Part shown: positions 21,525 through 30,207 of the stretch, in pieces
How the letters are laid out: the number at the start of each line of letters is the position of its first letter
How positions within the stretch are numbered: position 1 is the first letter of the stretch
Origin: a bacterium
GTDB lineage: Archaea; Nanoarchaeota; Nanoarchaeia; Woesearchaeales; UBA10216
Assembly: GCA_024206195.1 (NCBI GenBank)
Contig: JAAGZO010000825.1
Location: 30,752-94,751, forward strand
DNA length: 64,000 bases
Direction: 5' to 3'
Program-made: the position numbers and the translations under genes
Notes under the pieces: model-generated
What the model saw: the letters and a program-made list of their open reading frames with translations, nothing else
What the model was told of the DNA's origin: nothing
Database searches by the model: none

Positions 21525-21755
21525 ATGAAAGCTAGGATAGTCGGTAACAGAGTCATATCAGAAATAATTGAGGAGGAGAGTAAAGTGTCGAATAAATCCC
21601 ACAGCAAAGTGTTGGATAAACCCAACATAGATAAGGAGCTTGTCGTCGAGTCATTGAGAGTGAACATCGATGAAGTCAGGAAGAAGAGATTGCATTATGA
21701 GGAAAAAGAGAGAAAACTCCAAAGTCAGATAGACAAACTGCTCCAAGATGAGTGA
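21525..21755 (+). CDS. Coiled-coil protein (76 aa)
   Basis: MKARIVGNRVISEIIEEES then a long charged helix (VDEVRKKRLHYEEKERKLQSQIDKLLQDE-like, read in two parts). It follows TerL immediately. Possibly a scaffolding or structural accessory; no family. Confidence 0.6.
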   Translation: MKARIVGNRVISEIIEEESKVSNKSHSKVLDKPNIDKELVVESLRVNIDEVRKKRLHYEEKERKLQSQIDKLLQDE

Positions 21756-21766
21756 TTTTACATAAG

Positions 21767-21799
21767 ATTTATATAACATGCTAAACATATATATAAATA
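21767..21799 (+). promoter_or_regulatory. Two TATA boxes before the virion-protein genes
   Basis: ATTTATATAA (21767) and CATATATATAAATA (21786) lie 25-55 nt upstream of the ATG at 21822 in the only non-coding gap of this stretch, implying an internal promoter. Confidence 0.6.
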
Positions 21800-21821
21800 A
21801 CAACCATTAAAGGGGTGCCCA

Positions 21822-22097
21822 ATGGTAAATTATCAGGCTTCGGCTGTCAACGGAAAGATTGATGTTGATGCTACAAGCACAGAAGTTCGTGGCGGAAACG
21901 GCAATCGGAAATTCTTGATTCTAGTCAATGATTCAGATGAAGTAATCTATATTTCTTTATCTGCTACTGCAGCGATGAATGAAGGTGTCAGATTGAATGC
22001 TAATGGTGGCACATTAATAATTGGCGAAGAATATAATGGCCCTGTATCTGCAATTTGTGCATCGGGGAGCAAGAACTTAACATTTTCAGCAGGATAA
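21822..22097 (+). CDS. Small beta-rich virion protein (91 aa)
   Basis: MVNYQASAVNGKIDVDAT ... KFLILVNDSDEVIYISLS ... GGTLIIGEEYNGPVSAIC resembles small beta-sandwich decoration or tail-needle-like proteins of tailed viruses. No signal peptide. It starts 20-40 nt after the TATA boxes and has an SD-like GGGGTG. Assignment as virion protein is by pattern. Confidence 0.6.
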   Translation: MVNYQASAVNGKIDVDATSTEVRGGNGNRKFLILVNDSDEVIYISLSATAAMNEGVRLNANGGTLIIGEEYNGPVSAICASGSKNLTFSAG

Positions 22098-22099
22098 AA

Positions 22100-22270
22100 A
22101 TGACTATGCACATACACAACCCAGCACCGGCAACAGCCAGTGACATTACAGTTGTAGATGCAGGTGGCTTCCAGACTTGCAGTATAGATGGCGTACCATA
22201 CTTTAGATTCAGAAAAAGTGATGGCCAATTCCAAATAGGTGCTGAGATGGATACTGACATATCATTATGA
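22100..22270 (+). CDS. Small hypothetical protein (56 aa)
   Basis: MTMHIHNPAPATASDITVV ... IDGVPYFRFRKSDGQFQIG, beta-like and 2 nt after the previous stop. The longer frame from 22055 starts at a TTG inside the previous gene. Unknown; perhaps a companion of the 91-aa protein. Confidence 0.55.
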   Translation: MTMHIHNPAPATASDITVVDAGGFQTCSIDGVPYFRFRKSDGQFQIGAEMDTDISL

Positions 22271-22279
22271 GGAACTAAA

Positions 22280-24439
22280 ATGAAAAAAGGCTTAATCATC
22301 GGATGCATGTTGTTCTTATTATTTGCCGGGATTGCCGGTGCAGTTAGCACAGGAACAAGAGGGAATCTTAATGTTCTTGGCTGGATTAATATGACTGATG
22401 CTTCTTCAGACCTCACTGTTGCAGGAGATGCTACAATAAAGGACCATTTACATATTGGCACAGGAGCTCATGTCGGGCTTCCAAATTATAATGTGGAAGT
22501 TGTTGAAAATGAATCAACTTATGTTGTAATGGCTGCTAAAAATACAAATACTGGAGCAACAGCAGGTTCCGGTATTTATGCTATGAATGATGCTAACCAT
22601 TTTATTGCCATAGGAATAGCTGGAACTGGAAACTCTATATTTGGTTCTGCACAACAAACAGGTTTATACTCTCAAGGTTATGCTGAAATGGTTATAGCTA
22701 ATGAAGGAAATTTTCCTATAATCTTCAAGACAGACACGACTAACACTCATTTTATTAGTGGAACAGAAAAGATGAGATTAACAGCTGCAGGTGATTTAGG
22801 AATAGGGGATGCTTCCCCAAGTTATAAGTTAACTGTTAATGGCAGTCTTGGTGCTGAAAGCCTAATAGTGAGTGGGGCTGTTGACTTAAATCTAAACTGG
22901 ACCAAGCTCCAGAATTATCCTGCCGCATGTCCGGCATACTCAGCCATCACACAAGTTGGGGATGCCGTCACATGCACAAACTATGAGCTTGTCTCAGTCT
23001 TTAATGATACTGGAGATATGGATATTGCAGGTTATGTGCATACTGGAGTTGATTCAAGAGGCCATAACAATTTGATTAATGCAGCAGGAGATGTTGTATT
23101 CGGAAATAGATTGTTTGTGCAGAATATGGGCATGTTTTTTGCTCCGCCTTACGGACCTGGACTGATGGCACATGAGTTCAGCAGTTCTCTCAATATCACT
23201 TCATTGGGTGGAACAGCAACACTTAATGCAACAACACAATATATATGTGACTCAACCAACCCATTTGTTGTTGGAAATGAGGGGATGGTTTTGACAGTAA
23301 TCAGTTCAACACCAAGCTTTACAGATGCTACTGGCGAGATAACAGATTTTGTTAATTCTACTTGTACCAGAGTAAGCTTTGGAAGTGCTGGGGGTGCGTC
23401 CATTGTTGATGCAACTGGTATGACTTATTATGTATATCCACATCCAGTATTCATGGCATTAGATAATGGTTATATATCTAATCTGATTGGAGAAAATGCA
23501 GATGCCAAATTTGAAATACATATTCCTAATGGCACAGGCTTTCATGGGGTATATTTAGAAGATGCATCGGGAGCAGACCAACACCAGAGTCTTACCATTG
23601 ATACGGATATTAAAACTTATGATGGAATTGTTGCATATAACAATTACTTATATTCATCAACAGGTGTAGCGGACATAAGGGCAGATAGTATGAAATTAGA
23701 ACTTGATTGGGAAGGTGTTAATGATAGTTCTTTTGCTTTTATAAGTGCTAATGTAATAGATGGTGGTACTAATAACCATCACGACTTTTTACATCTGGGT
23801 TCTAACATAGAACATATAATCGAACTTGGAACTACTGATACATTAGCTTCAGGTTATTATGAAGGTACTAATGTGACGGCCAATTTCACAGGGGTTGGCA
23901 GTCCTGTTGAAGTATTTATTGATGATAATGATGTTATCTACATCGGTAGCACCACCAATTTCACATCCATAAGTGTTGCATTATCTACAAAATCATCACG
24001 GAATGTTAATTTGTTATATTACTTTTGCAACAGTTCGGGATATTACACTTTGCCTGGTGTTATAGATACGACAAATGGATTTCGAATAACTGGAACAATC
24101 TCATTTAGTGCCCCTGAAGGCAGAGGAACTTGCCATAATCAAACAGATGGAACACCATTTAGTGATACAACAGATTATACTTATATAGCTTTACAAAGAA
24201 CAAGAAATAATGTTAATCCAAATAAACCAGTTGTCAGTAAGATTACTGTTTCTGGTTCTGATGATACTTTCATATTACAAGAAGATTTGATGAAACTTAA
24301 TCCAGTTGACACAGCACCAGAAACTTGCGATGCAGCCCACCTTGGTTCAATATACTTTGATATTTCAGAAGACCAAATGTGTGTATGCACAAGCGGTGGT
24401 TGGAAAGAAATGGATGCTACGGGGTCTGCATGCACATGA
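22280..24439 (+). CDS. Secreted fibre-like protein with signal peptide (719 aa)
   Basis: The N-terminus MKKGLIIGCMLFLLFAGIAG is a typical Sec signal peptide. The body is Gly/Thr/Asn-rich beta structure with many N-x-S/T sequons and phrases like GNLNVLGWINMTDASSDLTVAGDA seen in tail-fibre repeats; the C-terminus is Cys-containing (MCVCTSGGWKEM). Read in pieces, this fits a surface-exposed fibre or host-surface-like adhesin exported before assembly. A signal peptide on a virion fibre is unusual, so a host-surface role is also possible. Confidence 0.65.
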   Translation: MKKGLIIGCMLFLLFAGIAGAVSTGTRGNLNVLGWINMTDASSDLTVAGDATIKDHLHIGTGAHVGLPNYNVEVVENESTYVVMAAKNTNTGATAGSGIYAMNDANHFIAIGIAGTGNSIFGSAQQTGLYSQGYAEMVIANEGNFPIIFKTDTTNTHFISGTEKMRLTAAGDLGIGDASPSYKLTVNGSLGAESLIVSGAVDLNLNWTKLQNYPAACPAYSAITQVGDAVTCTNYELVSVFNDTGDMDIAGYVHTGVDSRGHNNLINAAGDVVFGNRLFVQNMGMFFAPPYGPGLMAHEFSSSLNITSLGGTATLNATTQYICDSTNPFVVGNEGMVLTVISSTPSFTDATGEITDFVNSTCTRVSFGSAGGASIVDATGMTYYVYPHPVFMALDNGYISNLIGENADAKFEIHIPNGTGFHGVYLEDASGADQHQSLTIDTDIKTYDGIVAYNNYLYSSTGVADIRADSMKLELDWEGVNDSSFAFISANVIDGGTNNHHDFLHLGSNIEHIIELGTTDTLASGYYEGTNVTANFTGVGSPVEVFIDDNDVIYIGSTTNFTSISVALSTKSSRNVNLLYYFCNSSGYYTLPGVIDTTNGFRITGTISFSAPEGRGTCHNQTDGTPFSDTTDYTYIALQRTRNNVNPNKPVVSKITVSGSDDTFILQEDLMKLNPVDTAPETCDAAHLGSIYFDISEDQMCVCTSGGWKEMDATGSACT

Positions 24440-24762
24440 TTGAGAAAAAGACTATCGGAACACATGCATTGTCTTTGATAATCGGTGCATTAGTAATGCT
24501 TGGCGGAGTCAACCTTACAGATGATGATGTGCATTATTGCGAAGACCGAGCATTGGTTATGCAATGTGACAAACTTACAAAATACTACGGCCTTGACAAT
24601 GGCAAGTGCTGGAATGATGCGGGCAACAAACTCTGCAGAAGCGGATGGTTGCTTGTGGAAGATGATTATATTCAATCAGAGAAAGAACAAAATTACACCT
24701 CTGCACAAGGAGATTTCCTGTGCAGTCCATTACCGGAAGGGTGCAAACCAATAAAGGAGTGA
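24436..24762 (+). CDS. Membrane-anchored Cys-rich protein (108 aa)
   Basis: The start at 24436 overlaps the fibre gene stop as ATGA. One hydrophobic segment (residues ~12-25) is followed by an extracellular Cys-rich domain: YCEDRALVMQCDKLTKYYG, CWNDAGNKLCRSGW, LCSPLPEGC. The spacing resembles small secreted domains of archaeal surface proteins. Probably paired with the preceding fibre protein. Confidence 0.6.
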   Translation: MIEKKTIGTHALSLIIGALVMLGGVNLTDDDVHYCEDRALVMQCDKLTKYYGLDNGKCWNDAGNKLCRSGWLLVEDDYIQSEKEQNYTSAQGDFLCSPLPEGCKPIKE

Positions 24763-24766
24763 TAAT

Positions 24767-26410
24767 ATGGCAAAACAGCAATTAACAAAACAACAGCAAG
24801 AACAAGCAGCTCTTCAGGAAAAACATGAAGTCAGTAAGTATACAGTTGACGAAGAGAAATTGAAGGGGCAGACCACCCCCAATGTAATTGTAACGGGTGG
24901 TTGGGAAGAAGTTGGCTTGAAGAGAATCCAACCTATTGAGATAGAGAAATTCCTTCTTATGCATCCAGCAATTCCAAGGGGAATTGAGATAAAAGCTAAT
25001 CGTATGATTAAACTGGTCGATGAAGACTTAGAAGATAATGTTGTGATAAATGAATCAGAAAGTGAACAGGCAAAAGATGCGAGAGATTATTGTAAGAAAA
25101 TACTTGGTGACTCTGGTGGCCCACTCTTCGTCAAAGATATGGCTCAAGGAGCATATAGATTCGGGACAAGCTTTGCTGTCCTACAGACAAATATTGGTGA
25201 GACAGAAGTCTTGAGATTTGAACATCAGCACGAAATGTTCTTTGGTCCTGCAAGATATCCTAAACCATTGAAAGGTCAAGGTATAGATTGGGGAGAAGTC
25301 CCAATGACTGTGAGGCCTGGTCTTGCGGGTAGAATGAAGATTGACCCTAAGACAAAGAAGATTTCTGCATATACACAATTCACAAAGAAGTATCCTGAAA
25401 GAGGGGCAAGTAATTACAAGGCTGCTCCTGGAACTTATGTGGATACTCAGACAAATCCTGCATTGAAATCTAAATCTCCAGCACCAATGGTGCCAATAGG
25501 TAAAGAGATAAAACAATACCAGGTAATGCAATTATACTTCGACCATATGGGGGATGAGCCATTAGGTATCAGCCTTGTGCAGTATTTATTCTTGACAGTG
25601 ACTTACTTGCTGAATATGGAGAAAGCAGGAGCACAGACTATGGTGAATTTTGGTTTCAACAAATGGAAAGCCAACACACCATTCAAGGATGTTGGAAAGA
25701 TGAGGGCGTTTGGAAAGACCCTATCAAAGATTCAGGAAGATGCAGTTGTTATCTTGCCTAAAGATGTTGAACTTGATAATATTGTTCCCGGTCAGACTGA
25801 ATTTGATAAGATACATCCAATCTATATGAAGCTTATTGCAATCAGACTTGGTATCCCAATGCCACTTCTAACTCAGTCTGGAACTGAGACAAATAAGGCT
25901 TCCATTGTGGAAATGAGGAAAGAGATGTATGATGACTTCATAGCAGATGAGCTATTATTAGAGCATGCAATCGATGATGCTTTCTTCAAAGCTTGCCAGA
26001 TTAAATGGAAGGACCTTTCAATAGCAGAGCTTGATAAGATTGTTCCAAGTTTCGAGTTCAATAATCCACCTGAAGATAAGGATGTTGAGCAGGACAGGGA
26101 TTTGAAATTCTCTCTAAGCATAAGGAATTATGCCACTGCAGCCAAAGATTGGGCTCAAGCTAGTGCAGATACGGGAGTCATTGATAGCATTGGTGCTAAA
26201 GTCGGTGCCCTTATAGAGAAGAGCATGACTAAGAAAGAATTACAGAAGGCTGAAAAAGAGATAAAGCAAGTTGAAGACCAAAGGGAGAAACAGCAAGCTG
26301 AAGCAGTGAAAGAATTGGAAGCTCAACCTGCTGAAACTCCAGAAGTCCCTCCTAAAGTAGTTCCCCCTGTAAAGAAAGAGGTACCAAAAAATGGAACAGT
26401 CAAGCAATGA
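24767..26410 (+). CDS. Portal protein (547 aa)
   Basis: By position (after TerL, before protease and capsid), size and sequence, this is the dodecameric portal. The core runs from about residue 55 (HPAIPRGIEIKANRM) to 440, including the segment KLIAIRLGIPMPLLTQSG typical of portals. The C-terminus is a long Glu/Lys/Gln coiled coil and Pro-rich tail. SD GGAG at 24758. It overlaps the next gene by 20 nt. Confidence 0.85.
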   Translation: MAKQQLTKQQQEQAALQEKHEVSKYTVDEEKLKGQTTPNVIVTGGWEEVGLKRIQPIEIEKFLLMHPAIPRGIEIKANRMIKLVDEDLEDNVVINESESEQAKDARDYCKKILGDSGGPLFVKDMAQGAYRFGTSFAVLQTNIGETEVLRFEHQHEMFFGPARYPKPLKGQGIDWGEVPMTVRPGLAGRMKIDPKTKKISAYTQFTKKYPERGASNYKAAPGTYVDTQTNPALKSKSPAPMVPIGKEIKQYQVMQLYFDHMGDEPLGISLVQYLFLTVTYLLNMEKAGAQTMVNFGFNKWKANTPFKDVGKMRAFGKTLSKIQEDAVVILPKDVELDNIVPGQTEFDKIHPIYMKLIAIRLGIPMPLLTQSGTETNKASIVEMRKEMYDDFIADELLLEHAIDDAFFKACQIKWKDLSIAELDKIVPSFEFNNPPEDKDVEQDRDLKFSLSIRNYATAAKDWAQASADTGVIDSIGAKVGALIEKSMTKKELQKAEKEIKQVEDQREKQQAEAVKELEAQPAETPEVPPKVVPPVKKEVPKNGTVKQ

Positions 26411-26732
26411 ACTTGCAAGTGTGAAAGCACTTCGTGATGATGATGCAGAAGAGATGCAAGTTATGCCCATGGAGAAATCTTTACAGATAAGACTGAACCG
26501 CCTCGAAAGGGATGTTGCTGATATTAAGGCAAAGCAAGTCACTAAGAGGGATTTGGACTCTGCTGTTGATAAGCTCAATAATAATATGAACAAACTTCTT
26601 AGAGCAGTAGCATTTGCTAATAATCTGGCAAAGAATAAACTCATTGAAATTTCTAACCAATCTCCGGATGACATTCAGGATGTAATACAACAGATAGCGA
26701 TGGCGGGTGGGATTGATAGTGACAAATCCTGA
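26391..26732 (+). CDS. Coiled-coil protein after the portal (113 aa)
   Basis: MEQSSNELASVKALRDDD then heptad-rich KSLQIRLNRLERDVADIKAK. Overlaps the portal gene end. Could be a portal-associated or head-maturation accessory; no family recognised. Confidence 0.65.
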   Translation: MEQSSNELASVKALRDDDAEEMQVMPMEKSLQIRLNRLERDVADIKAKQVTKRDLDSAVDKLNNNMNKLLRAVAFANNLAKNKLIEISNQSPDDIQDVIQQIAMAGGIDSDKS

Positions 26733-26997
26733 CCTGGACTCTAAGCTTGAGGAGATAAAGAAGTATGCTAAGGAGAAACACCTAAAGGTTTTAATCAAAA
26801 GAATTTATGATTTGAACCTACCCGATAGTTACATACAGAAGATTTCTAATGAAGAAAGACAATTTATTCATGTCAAATTGCATGCGGCATTGTCATACAA
26901 GAAACCTTTTGCCTCCCTCGACAAAATCAAGGAAGTGCATGATAGATTAGCTAAATTACTGACCAAACATCCCATAATAGACGAGCTAGATGCCTAA
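26719..26997 (+). CDS. Helical hypothetical protein (92 aa)
   Basis: The start is uncertain: GTG at 26719 follows GGTGGGATTG, and a GTG at 26707 is also in frame. MTNPDLDSKLEEIKKYAKE ... AALSYKKPFASLDKIKEV is entirely helical. The N-terminus NSKLEEIK resembles the start of the protease gene that follows (NSKLEGIK). Confidence 0.55.
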   Translation: MTNPDLDSKLEEIKKYAKEKHLKVLIKRIYDLNLPDSYIQKISNEERQFIHVKLHAALSYKKPFASLDKIKEVHDRLAKLLTKHPIIDELDA

Positions 26998-27020
26998 TTT
27001 CTTTTAGAATAAGAGAAAGT

Positions 27021-27030
27021 TTTATATAAT
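27021..27030 (+). promoter_or_regulatory. TATA box before the protease gene
   Basis: TTTATATAAT and, 20 nt on, ATATATCTTTATATA lie 30-55 nt before the ATG at 27076, marking a new transcription unit for the head genes. Confidence 0.55.
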
Positions 27031-27075
27031 AGCAATCATATATATCTTTATATAGGTAGCTGATTGTGAGGTATC

Positions 27076-27891
27076 ATGGAAAACGAGGTGTTAAATTCTA
27101 AACTTGAGGGCATTAAGTTATTTGCCAAACTCCAGAAAATGAAGAAAGCTGGAATGGAAATACAAACTCTTCTTTTCCCAAAAGGGAAGTTCTCCGCCGC
27201 ATCTGCAACGAAATGGGCAAAATCACACGGCTATAAGGCTATAAAGACTCACATAACCGAGAAGTACATCAGAGTACGACAGAAACCTCCTGGAAGATAT
27301 AACATTTTCCGGACAATCAATCTCAAGAATGGCGGAGGTATAAAGGCCGTCATTGCAAAACAAGCTACCAGTAAGTTCGCTGGGTATATTGCCCTAAGAG
27401 GCATTTCTAAATTCTCTGCAGAAGAAAGCGTGAAGAGTGACACTGACATAGAAATTCCTATGAAGGTTGAATTGAGAATGCTCTGTGAAGGAAAGAATAG
27501 AGATGGTAGGATAAGAAGAGAAGACCTTGAAGAATCCATAAAGGAATGGGCAGGTTTACCAATTATAGATTACCATGATATGGGTGACATGAAGAATCCA
27601 ACCCAACATAAAATATCTGATAGGATAGGGTATGTTGGCGACAATCCAAAACTTAGAACAGTCGATGGAAAGAAATGGATAACATGCGATGGCTTCATAA
27701 CCGATAGGTATTTAGCTTACCTCATATATCTCGCTGATAGTAGGGGAAGACCACTAGACATTTCCCCTGAGTTCGGTTGGACACCATATTATATTAACGG
27801 TCAAAAGATTCAAAGTGGCATTAGGCCTCATCTGATAAGTATAGTTGACAAAGGACATTTGCCTGGCAGGCAGATGGTCCTGGCCAGTTGA
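27076..27891 (+). CDS. Prohead protease-like protein (271 aa)
   Basis: The C-terminal ~170 residues follow the plan of phage prohead proteases of the DUF2213/S78-like group. VELRMLCEGKNRDGRI opens it; LPIIDYHDMGD supplies a His/Asp; ITDRYLAYLI then PLDISPEFGW and IRPHLISIVDKGHLPG close the catalytic region with another His. It would cleave scaffold and capsid N-termini during head maturation. Placed directly before scaffold and capsid genes, as expected. The N-terminal ~100 residues are extra and basic. Confidence 0.75.
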   Translation: MENEVLNSKLEGIKLFAKLQKMKKAGMEIQTLLFPKGKFSAASATKWAKSHGYKAIKTHITEKYIRVRQKPPGRYNIFRTINLKNGGGIKAVIAKQATSKFAGYIALRGISKFSAEESVKSDTDIEIPMKVELRMLCEGKNRDGRIRREDLEESIKEWAGLPIIDYHDMGDMKNPTQHKISDRIGYVGDNPKLRTVDGKKWITCDGFITDRYLAYLIYLADSRGRPLDISPEFGWTPYYINGQKIQSGIRPHLISIVDKGHLPGRQMVLAS

Positions 27892-27910
27892 CTAAATAAA
27901 TTATACAAAA

Positions 27911-27948
27911 AATGCATGCAGAGTTGGTCAGTTTGTACTGCATGCATT
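27911..27948. repeat. Perfect 11-bp inverted repeat between head genes
   Basis: AATGCATGCAG (27911-27921) pairs with CTGCATGCATT (27938-27948), leaving a 16-nt loop. It lies 20 nt after the protease stop and 55 nt before the next ATG, and may regulate read-through or stabilise the downstream mRNA. Confidence 0.65.
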
Positions 27949-28002
27949 ATCTGACTAATTCTGCAATGCACTATTATAATCAACCCGACGGAGGAAATCA
28001 AA

Positions 28003-28329
28003 ATGGGAAGAGCAAGTGTTAATCCGGACATGGACCTGAAAAAGGGAAGTGTACCAAATCCATCCTCACCTAAGAGTGTAGGAGCAGAAGGAAGAAGGGA
28101 TGCTGTAAATCCACCAATGGATTTAAGTGAACCTGCAAATGCACCAGAAGCAAATACTGGAGGTGCTGTCAATACTGGAAACAGAGTTGCAGTTAACCCA
28201 GATATGGACCTTTCTAAAGGACCTGCAGATGGAGCACCAGAAGCAACAGAGAAATCTTCAGCAACAATGCCAGGTGTGGGAAATATGCCAACTGGTGAAA
28301 AGGCTGCTAAGAAGAATATGCCTTTGTAA
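28003..28329 (+). CDS. Repeat protein with VNPDMDL motifs (108 aa)
   Basis: Three copies of a short motif, VNPDMDLKKG, VNPPMDLSEP and VNPDMDLSKG, sit in a Pro/Ala/Gly/Glu-rich, probably disordered chain. SD GGAGG is 7 nt upstream. Disordered repeats in the head module suggest a scaffold or capsid-binding linker peptide; inferred. Confidence 0.65.
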   Translation: MGRASVNPDMDLKKGSVPNPSSPKSVGAEGRRDAVNPPMDLSEPANAPEANTGGAVNTGNRVAVNPDMDLSKGPADGAPEATEKSSATMPGVGNMPTGEKAAKKNMPL

Positions 28330-28339
28330 GGGGATTCCA

Positions 28340-28558
28340 ATGATAGAAGACGAACTGGAGAAAAATTCCGAAAAGGAAGAGTTGAACCCACAAAAGGTAG
28401 CTGAAAAGTATCTGGAAGGGGACCTTCCGGGAGCTCCAAACAGTTACACAGGGTATGGCCCAGGCTCAAGTAGCTTGCAGGACACCAAAACCATAAGGAG
28501 ACAAGCACATATTGTCCCTAACAAGGAAGAGAATTTGGAAGAAGACCCTGAGAGGTGA
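28340..28558 (+). CDS. Disordered hypothetical protein (72 aa)
   Basis: MIEDELEKNSEKEELNPQK ... NSYTGYGPGSSSLQDTKT ... LEEDPER, polar and low in hydrophobics. SD GGGG is near. A head accessory by position only. Confidence 0.55.
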   Translation: MIEDELEKNSEKEELNPQKVAEKYLEGDLPGAPNSYTGYGPGSSSLQDTKTIRRQAHIVPNKEENLEEDPER

Positions 28559-28563
28559 AACAA

Positions 28564-28731
28564 ATGTTAGACGCAAATGATAAGATAGTCAAAGGGAATG
28601 AGCAGAACGGCATCGCATACAATGGTGAACAATACTTCGCTATCGTAAATGGTGACAAGATAGGGACTTTCGGCAATGACCAAGAGTTTGCTGAGAAAGT
28701 CTTTAAGGAAAAGACAGGCAGGGACGTATAA
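28564..28731 (+). CDS. Small hypothetical protein (55 aa)
   Basis: MLDANDKIVKGNEQNGIAYN ... FAIVNGDKIGTF ... EKTGRDV, compact beta-like. It was found in the gap between neighbours, 5 nt after the previous stop and preceded by GAGAGGTG. Confidence 0.6.
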   Translation: MLDANDKIVKGNEQNGIAYNGEQYFAIVNGDKIGTFGNDQEFAEKVFKEKTGRDV

Positions 28732-28732
28732 A

Positions 28733-30181
28733 ATGTCCAAGCCAGCAACAGTTAGCAAGACCTTCGCTAAAGATAAGAAGAAGACTTGCAAATACCAGAA
28801 GGCGAAAGGAGGATGCAAAATGAAAAAGATGAGTAAATTCGAGAAGTGGTCAGTGAAGTTCAAGAACGACCTACCAGATTCGGCTTTTGCAGTAATCATG
28901 CCAGGTGGTAAGAAAGTTGCTGGCAAGACTGAGCCAAGAAGTTTGAGAAAGCTTCCATTCAAAGATAATAATGGCAAAGTTGATGTTCCCCATTTGAGAA
29001 ATGCATTGGTGAGGGTTGCACAGAATAGAACAAGCTTATCACCACCACAAAGAAGAAGTGCCTTGACAAAGTTACAGACTTATGCAAGGAGATATCTAAA
29101 AACCTACAAACAGGAAACGAAATCGGGTGAGATTATGGAAGATACAATGAGTAAATTTGAAGCAGACACAATAGACAAGCTTAAATCCATCATAACAACT
29201 CTTCGAGGAAAAGCAACAAACAAGAAGCCAGAGGATGAAGTTGTCCTTAGTGTAAAGTCTGTTGGACTTCTAATCGGGGACCTTGAGGATATTGTTGGCA
29301 TTGAAGAGTCAAAGAATGACGCTGACAAAGAAGAATCCAAAGATGATGAGAAGAAAGAAGAAAAATCTGAGGAGAAATCCGAGAAGAAGGAAGAATCCAA
29401 AGACGAAAAGGAAGAGGATAAGAAAGAAGAGTCCAAGGAAGAGAAGAAGGACGAAGACAAGAAAGAAGAGAAGTCCGAAGAGAAAAAGGAAGACAAGACT
29501 GAAGAGAAATCTGAAGAAAAGTCTGACGAAAAGAAAGAAGAAAAGAAGGACGACTCTAAAGAAGAATCCTCTGAAGAAAAGAAGGAAGAGAAAGACTCTA
29601 AGGAAACTGACAACGGCGAAAAGTCTGAAGAAAAGAAATCTGATGACAAAGCAGAGAAGAAAGAAGAAGAGGAAGGAGATGCCGAAGAAGATGAAGAAGA
29701 GTCTAAGTTCCAAGAGATGCTTGGCCTTTGTGAAGATTACAAGGTGGCTATGGGTAAACAAGAAAAGGTTATCAGCAAGTTTGAAGCTGAGAACAAAGAA
29801 CTCAAAGCACAGCTTGAAACAAGGGACAAGGAACTGAGCAAATTCAAAGATGAGTCACGACAGAACTTGTTAAATGATACTGTAGAGAAGGTATCTAAAT
29901 TCAAGAACTTGAGTGAGAAAGATAAACTCGCATTGAAGCAGCACTATCTGGAATCTAAAATGAGTGACACTACATTAGAGGAAATAGGTAGAACAACAGA
30001 AGACCAGATGTTCTCCAAGTTAGGAGAAGCTAAACCAACTACGAAACCAACCGACCATCTGCAAGCTGCAGAAAAGGAACCAGAAGGTGAGAAAGACATC
30101 AGTAAAATGACTAAGGATGAACACCTAGATTTCCTAGCTAAAGCTAACGCACAGAAGGGCGGATTTGTTTTGGATAAGTAA
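28733..30181 (+). CDS. Scaffolding-type head protein with Lys/Glu-rich core (482 aa)
   Basis: Residues ~35-120 hold LPDSAFAVIMPGGKKVAGKT, PRSLRKLPFKDNNGKVDVPHL and QRRSALTKLQTYARRYLK, a conserved block I know from phage proteins beside protease and capsid genes. Residues ~195-325 are a repetitive stretch of EEK/SEEK words, extremely charged. The C-terminal coiled coil (AENKELKAQLETRDKEL) and short tail fit a capsid scaffold. Start ATG 28733, 1 nt after the previous stop. The alternative frames here look long only because of the repetitive codons. Confidence 0.75.
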   Translation: MSKPATVSKTFAKDKKKTCKYQKAKGGCKMKKMSKFEKWSVKFKNDLPDSAFAVIMPGGKKVAGKTEPRSLRKLPFKDNNGKVDVPHLRNALVRVAQNRTSLSPPQRRSALTKLQTYARRYLKTYKQETKSGEIMEDTMSKFEADTIDKLKSIITTLRGKATNKKPEDEVVLSVKSVGLLIGDLEDIVGIEESKNDADKEESKDDEKKEEKSEEKSEKKEESKDEKEEDKKEESKEEKKDEDKKEEKSEEKKEDKTEEKSEEKSDEKKEEKKDDSKEESSEEKKEEKDSKETDNGEKSEEKKSDDKAEKKEEEEGDAEEDEEESKFQEMLGLCEDYKVAMGKQEKVISKFEAENKELKAQLETRDKELSKFKDESRQNLLNDTVEKVSKFKNLSEKDKLALKQHYLESKMSDTTLEEIGRTTEDQMFSKLGEAKPTTKPTDHLQAAEKEPEGEKDISKMTKDEHLDFLAKANAQKGGFVLDK

Positions 30182-30207
30182 AAAAAAATACCAAAAGGGT
30201 GAAAAAC

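Noticed and set aside
29104..29837. Long open frames on both other strands and frames of the scaffold gene
   Set aside because: They are created by the repetitive AAG/GAA codons of the Lys/Glu-rich core; they encode Ser/Phe- or Arg/Lys-only chains with no start context.
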